A DNA stretch of 59,439 nt from Gammaproteobacteria bacterium (GTDB taxonomy: Bacteria > Pseudomonadota > Gammaproteobacteria > Chromatiales > Chromatiaceae). Shown piece by piece: positions 57,701 to 59,439 of the stretch (positions within the stretch are counted from its first letter, which is position 1; each line of letters opens with the position of its first letter). The notes below the pieces were generated by a model, which saw nothing but the letters and a program-made list of their open reading frames with translations, searched no databases and had not been told where the DNA came from. The DNA lies in contig JAAAOQ010000174.1 in the NCBI GenBank assembly GCA_009908845.1, forward strand, positions 1 to 59,439, given 5' to 3'. The translations under genes and the position numbers were made by a program.

Positions 57701-59439
57701 TGACCCGATCGCGGCTGATCTCCTCGACTCGCCAGGTGCTCGCGCCGAGCAGGATACACTCGCCGGCGCGGGTCTCGAACACCATCTCCTCGTCGAGCTC
57801 GCCGATACGGGGGCCTTCGCTGCCCAGATGCACGCCGTAGAGGCCCCGGTCCGGGATGGTGCCAGCGTTCAGCCGGGACACCATCGGCGCCCCTTTGCGC
57901 GGACTGATTAGATCCGTGGCCCGATCCCAGCTCAGCAGCGGCCGCAGATCGGCGAAGTCGCTCGCCGGATAGCTGCCAGAAAGCATCTCGAGGACCGCCG
58001 TCAATGCCTCCCGGCTCAGCGCCCGATAGGGTCCAGCGCGATTGACCAGTGCGAGCAGCTCGTCGACCTGCCGCGGGGCGCTGACGCAATGGGCGACGAG
58101 TTGCTGCGCCAGCACGTCGAGCGCATTGCTCGGCATCCGCAGCGGCTCGAGCGCGCCCTCGCGCATCCGGCCGGCGATCACAGCGCACTCGAGCAGATCG
58201 CCGCGATACTTCGGAAAGATGCGCCCAGTGCTGACCTCGCCGACGCCATGGCCGGCGCGCCCAACCCGCTGCAATCCGCGCGCAACCGAGCCCGGCGACT
58301 CGACCAGCAGCACCTGATCGACGGCGCCCATGTCGATACCCATCTCAAGCGAGCTGGTCGCGACGATGGCCCGCAGACGCCCCTGCTTCAGTGCATCCTC
58401 GATCTCAGCACGTTGCTGATGGCTGACGCTGCCGTGATGGGCACGCACCAGCTCCGGGACAGGGTGCTCATCCGCCGCGCTGTTACCTTGAAGCACCGGC
58501 TGCGCGGGTGGGATTCTCCGGGGCGGGGTGCCGCCCTGATCATTGGCCGCTCGCTCGGTCGGATCGCGCAGCGCTGCCGCATCCTCGAGCCCAGAAGGTT
58601 GGCCGCGGAGCGCGTCCATCTCGGCCGCCAGCTCGTTAAGACGCTGCGCCAGACGCTCGCAGAGCCCGCGACTGTTGACGAAGATGATCGTCGAGCGATG
58701 CGCCAGGATCTCGGCAAGCAATGCCGGATAGAGCGCCGACCAGAGCCCCTTCTCGGCGAGCCGGTTCTCACTCGGGTGCTGCTGCTCACGCCGGTAGAGC
58801 TCGCCGAGGATCGGTCCGCCCTCGGGATCGGGGTCGGGGTCGGGCTCCAGCTGAAGCTCGCGCGAAGGCTCCTCGAAGGACTCGGAGGCGAGCTGAACTG
58901 GGGCTAACGGGACTGGACGCTCCATGTCCGGTACCGGTACGCTAACGCGTAGGTCGAGCTTGGGTGCGCTCGCGGCATCGACGATCTCGACCGGTCGATC
59001 GCCGCCAAGCCAGCGTGCCGCCTCGGCCAGCGGCTGCACCGTCGCCGACAGTCCGATCCGTTGAGGATCGCGTCGGCCAGAGGCGGTCACCAGCACGCTG
59101 AGCCGCTCCAGCGACAAGGCCAGATGGGCGCCGCGCTTGGTCGCCGCCAGCGCGTGGACCTCATCGACGATGACGGTCTCGACCGTCTTCAGGGTCTCGG
59201 CGGCGCGCGAGCCGAGCAGCAGATACAGGCTCTCAGGCGTCGTGACCAGGATCTCGGGCGGCTCGCGCAGCTGGCGTTGTCGCTCTGGCGCAGGCGTATC
59301 CCCGGTGCGGATCGCGACCGAGGGGCCGGCTGAGTGCTCGGGCGCCGCGAGCCCTTCCGCCGCTGCAGTCCGCGCGATCCCGGCCAGCGGTGCACGCAGG
59401 TTGCGCTCGATATCGACGACCAGCGCCTTCAGCGGCGAC
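54687..59439 (-). CDS. lhr: Lhr-type ATP-dependent DNA/RNA helicase, 5' end outside window
   Basis: The long form of the SF2 helicase Lhr, involved in DNA repair. From the window edge inward: SPLKALVVDIERNLRAPL (motif Ia), VTTPESLYLLL (Ib), VIVDEVHAL (DEVH box, motif II), GLSATVQPL (III), then IIFVNSRGLCERLAQRLNEL, HHGSVSHQQRAEIEDALKQG, ATSSLEMGIDMGAVDQVLLVESP and QRVGRAGHGVGE (IV-VI). The Walker A part lies beyond 59439. The Lhr core follows (about 58.1-55.0 kb). It is 1584 codons long in this window and ends at a stop at 54687 in linker sequence, short of the conserved Lhr C terminus, which continues in another frame. Confidence 0.9.
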   Translation of the reverse strand, partial: SPLKALVVDIERNLRAPLAGIARTAAAEGLAAPEHSAGPSVAIRTGDTPAPERQRQLREPPEILVTTPESLYLLLGSRAAETLKTVETVIVDEVHALAATKRGAHLALSLERLSVLVTASGRRDPQRIGLSATVQPLAEAARWLGGDRPVEIVDAASAPKLDLRVSVPVPDMERPVPLAPVQLASESFEEPSRELQLEPDPDPDPEGGPILGELYRREQQHPSENRLAEKGLWSALYPALLAEILAHRSTIIFVNSRGLCERLAQRLNELAAEMDALRGQPSGLEDAAALRDPTERAANDQGGTPPRRIPPAQPVLQGNSAADEHPVPELVRAHHGSVSHQQRAEIEDALKQGRLRAIVATSSLEMGIDMGAVDQVLLVESPGSVARGLQRVGRAGHGVGEVSTGRIFPKYRGDLLECAVIAGRMREGALEPLRMPSNALDVLAQQLVAHCVSAPRQVDELLALVNRAGPYRALSREALTAVLEMLSGSYPASDFADLRPLLSWDRATDLISPRKGAPMVSRLNAGTIPDRGLYGVHLGSEGPRIGELDEEMVFETRAGECILLGASTWRVEEISRDRVIVSPAPGEPGKLPFWRGDGPGRPVALGRAVGAFCRELSALVSGTGASAQTAARARAQITAQTQAAEWIRERTPLDPMAADNLAAYIQDQREATGEVPSDRTIVVERFRDELGDWRVCILTPFGAPVHGPWAMALQWQLERREGFEVQVMYTDDGIVLRLADGDELPELAELLPDPDEIEDRVTEQLADTALFASLFRENAGRALLLPRRSAKGRQPLWAQRLKAQNLLAVVRRYPAFPILLETYRQALSDRFDLPGLREVLSAVRSRTIRVHEVETRNASPFARSLVFAYVAAYIYEQDAPLAERRAQALTLDRGLLAELLGEAELRALIDPEVLEALERELQHLGPLESDTEARAHRTVGKAGEGACGQEPDAADEAAADSASTVAARPDWPASAAGTGRKQSAGRIEVPDRRARDADELHDLLRRLGDLTAMEVIDRCNSGRLAGRRSGRLADGPGRAESYPDEARRPGQSAVLASLAIEDNDCCAAKIAGTVDDASVASANASADVLPSADVAVEALAWLESLQRQRRSVQVRIAGEARWIAAEDAGLYRDALGCVPPPGLPDAFIMPAEAPLEQLLRRYGRTRGPFTSAEAARRFGLRPAQLEPVLRLLEGQGTLAQGEIRPSGSGPEWCDAEVLRQLRRRTLARARDQVAPVDGATLGRFLPAWQGIGDQRRGPDRLLEALIQLEGLTVTWSQLDRVLLPARVPGYRSEDLDLLAASGQILWVGRGAAGPKDGRIALYRPETAAVMLGGPGVETAIPGATDAGVPEAGASEAGQQAEGIRSSDADRGTSEIGADVALSGSASEPNHESGHAGAMSARIVAHLRRRGACFLFELQQVVERSLGVSDRGGGRATFEQALWDLVWAGRITNDTFAPLRSLRAGAPGQRAPGRSSRRRPSFGAGRRGAGGSAWGSGRAGAGAGGLAGGRWSLVADLAGVGIAPLPGFEPEAEVPDVDSGAQFGLGASARADAEIMRPRLDFQSRSLHRNRRSRRRRLSGLDRF

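Overview
The window is 59.4 kb of GC-rich, densely coding gammaproteobacterial chromosome. The gene set (hldE, gmhA, glgA, argH, hemCD with a hemX-like gene, ubiD with an Fre-like reductase, fbp class I, srkA, a YqaA-type protein, an SO_0444-type permease, PhoX, an exosortase-type sorting signal) fits the Chromatiales (purple sulfur bacteria and relatives). That placement is inferred from protein character. There is no rRNA, tRNA or photosynthesis gene here to settle it, and I see no CRISPR array.

Layout. 0-6 kb: a glutamine-amidotransferase-like hydrolase, a YqaA membrane protein, the heptose pair gmhA-hldE (minus), a PstS-like phosphate-binding protein, and a three-gene group of DUF5132, HMA_2-type and small membrane proteins. 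6-18 kb: glgA with an upstream DUF4912-type protein, argH, the hemC-hemD-hemX run, a ferredoxin-reductase, an SDR, a lipoprotein and a metal permease with a fused HMA domain. 18-24 kb: an RRM protein, ubiD, the ergothioneine pair egtB-egtD, and a zinc alcohol dehydrogenase. 24-38 kb: a Na+/H+ antiporter, srkA, a lipase-like lipoprotein, small proteins, a GT2/ArnT/PAP2 envelope-sugar cassette, fbp, a YkgJ-ThiF/MoeB pair and an SSS symporter. 38-49 kb (accessory): a diguanylate cyclase, a decayed IS4-type transposase, a peroxiredoxin, then a phosphate-scavenging block (GDPD, an exported protein with a sorting signal, a phytase-like esterase, PhoX). 48.7-53.2 kb: a STAS protein, a large hybrid histidine kinase with its own receiver and Hpt domains, and a convergent NarL-type regulator. 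53.7-59.4 kb: a long Lhr helicase, open at the window edge and split by a frameshift.

The most coherent system is phosphate acquisition. Three Pho-box-like sites, each with two half-sites 11 bp apart, lie upstream of the PstS-like gene, the GDPD gene and phoX. Two of them are nearly the same 18-mer although 44.6 kb apart. The least explained material is a family of short dispersed repeats around TCTGTTAGGGCTTCT (five copies, two forming an 82-bp inverted-repeat element directly after the histidine kinase stop), a second dispersed repeat around GCCACCCCGGAGAATGAA (three copies), and a near-perfect 28-bp palindrome between the phytase-like gene and phoX. I found no clearly new multi-gene defence or biosynthetic system.
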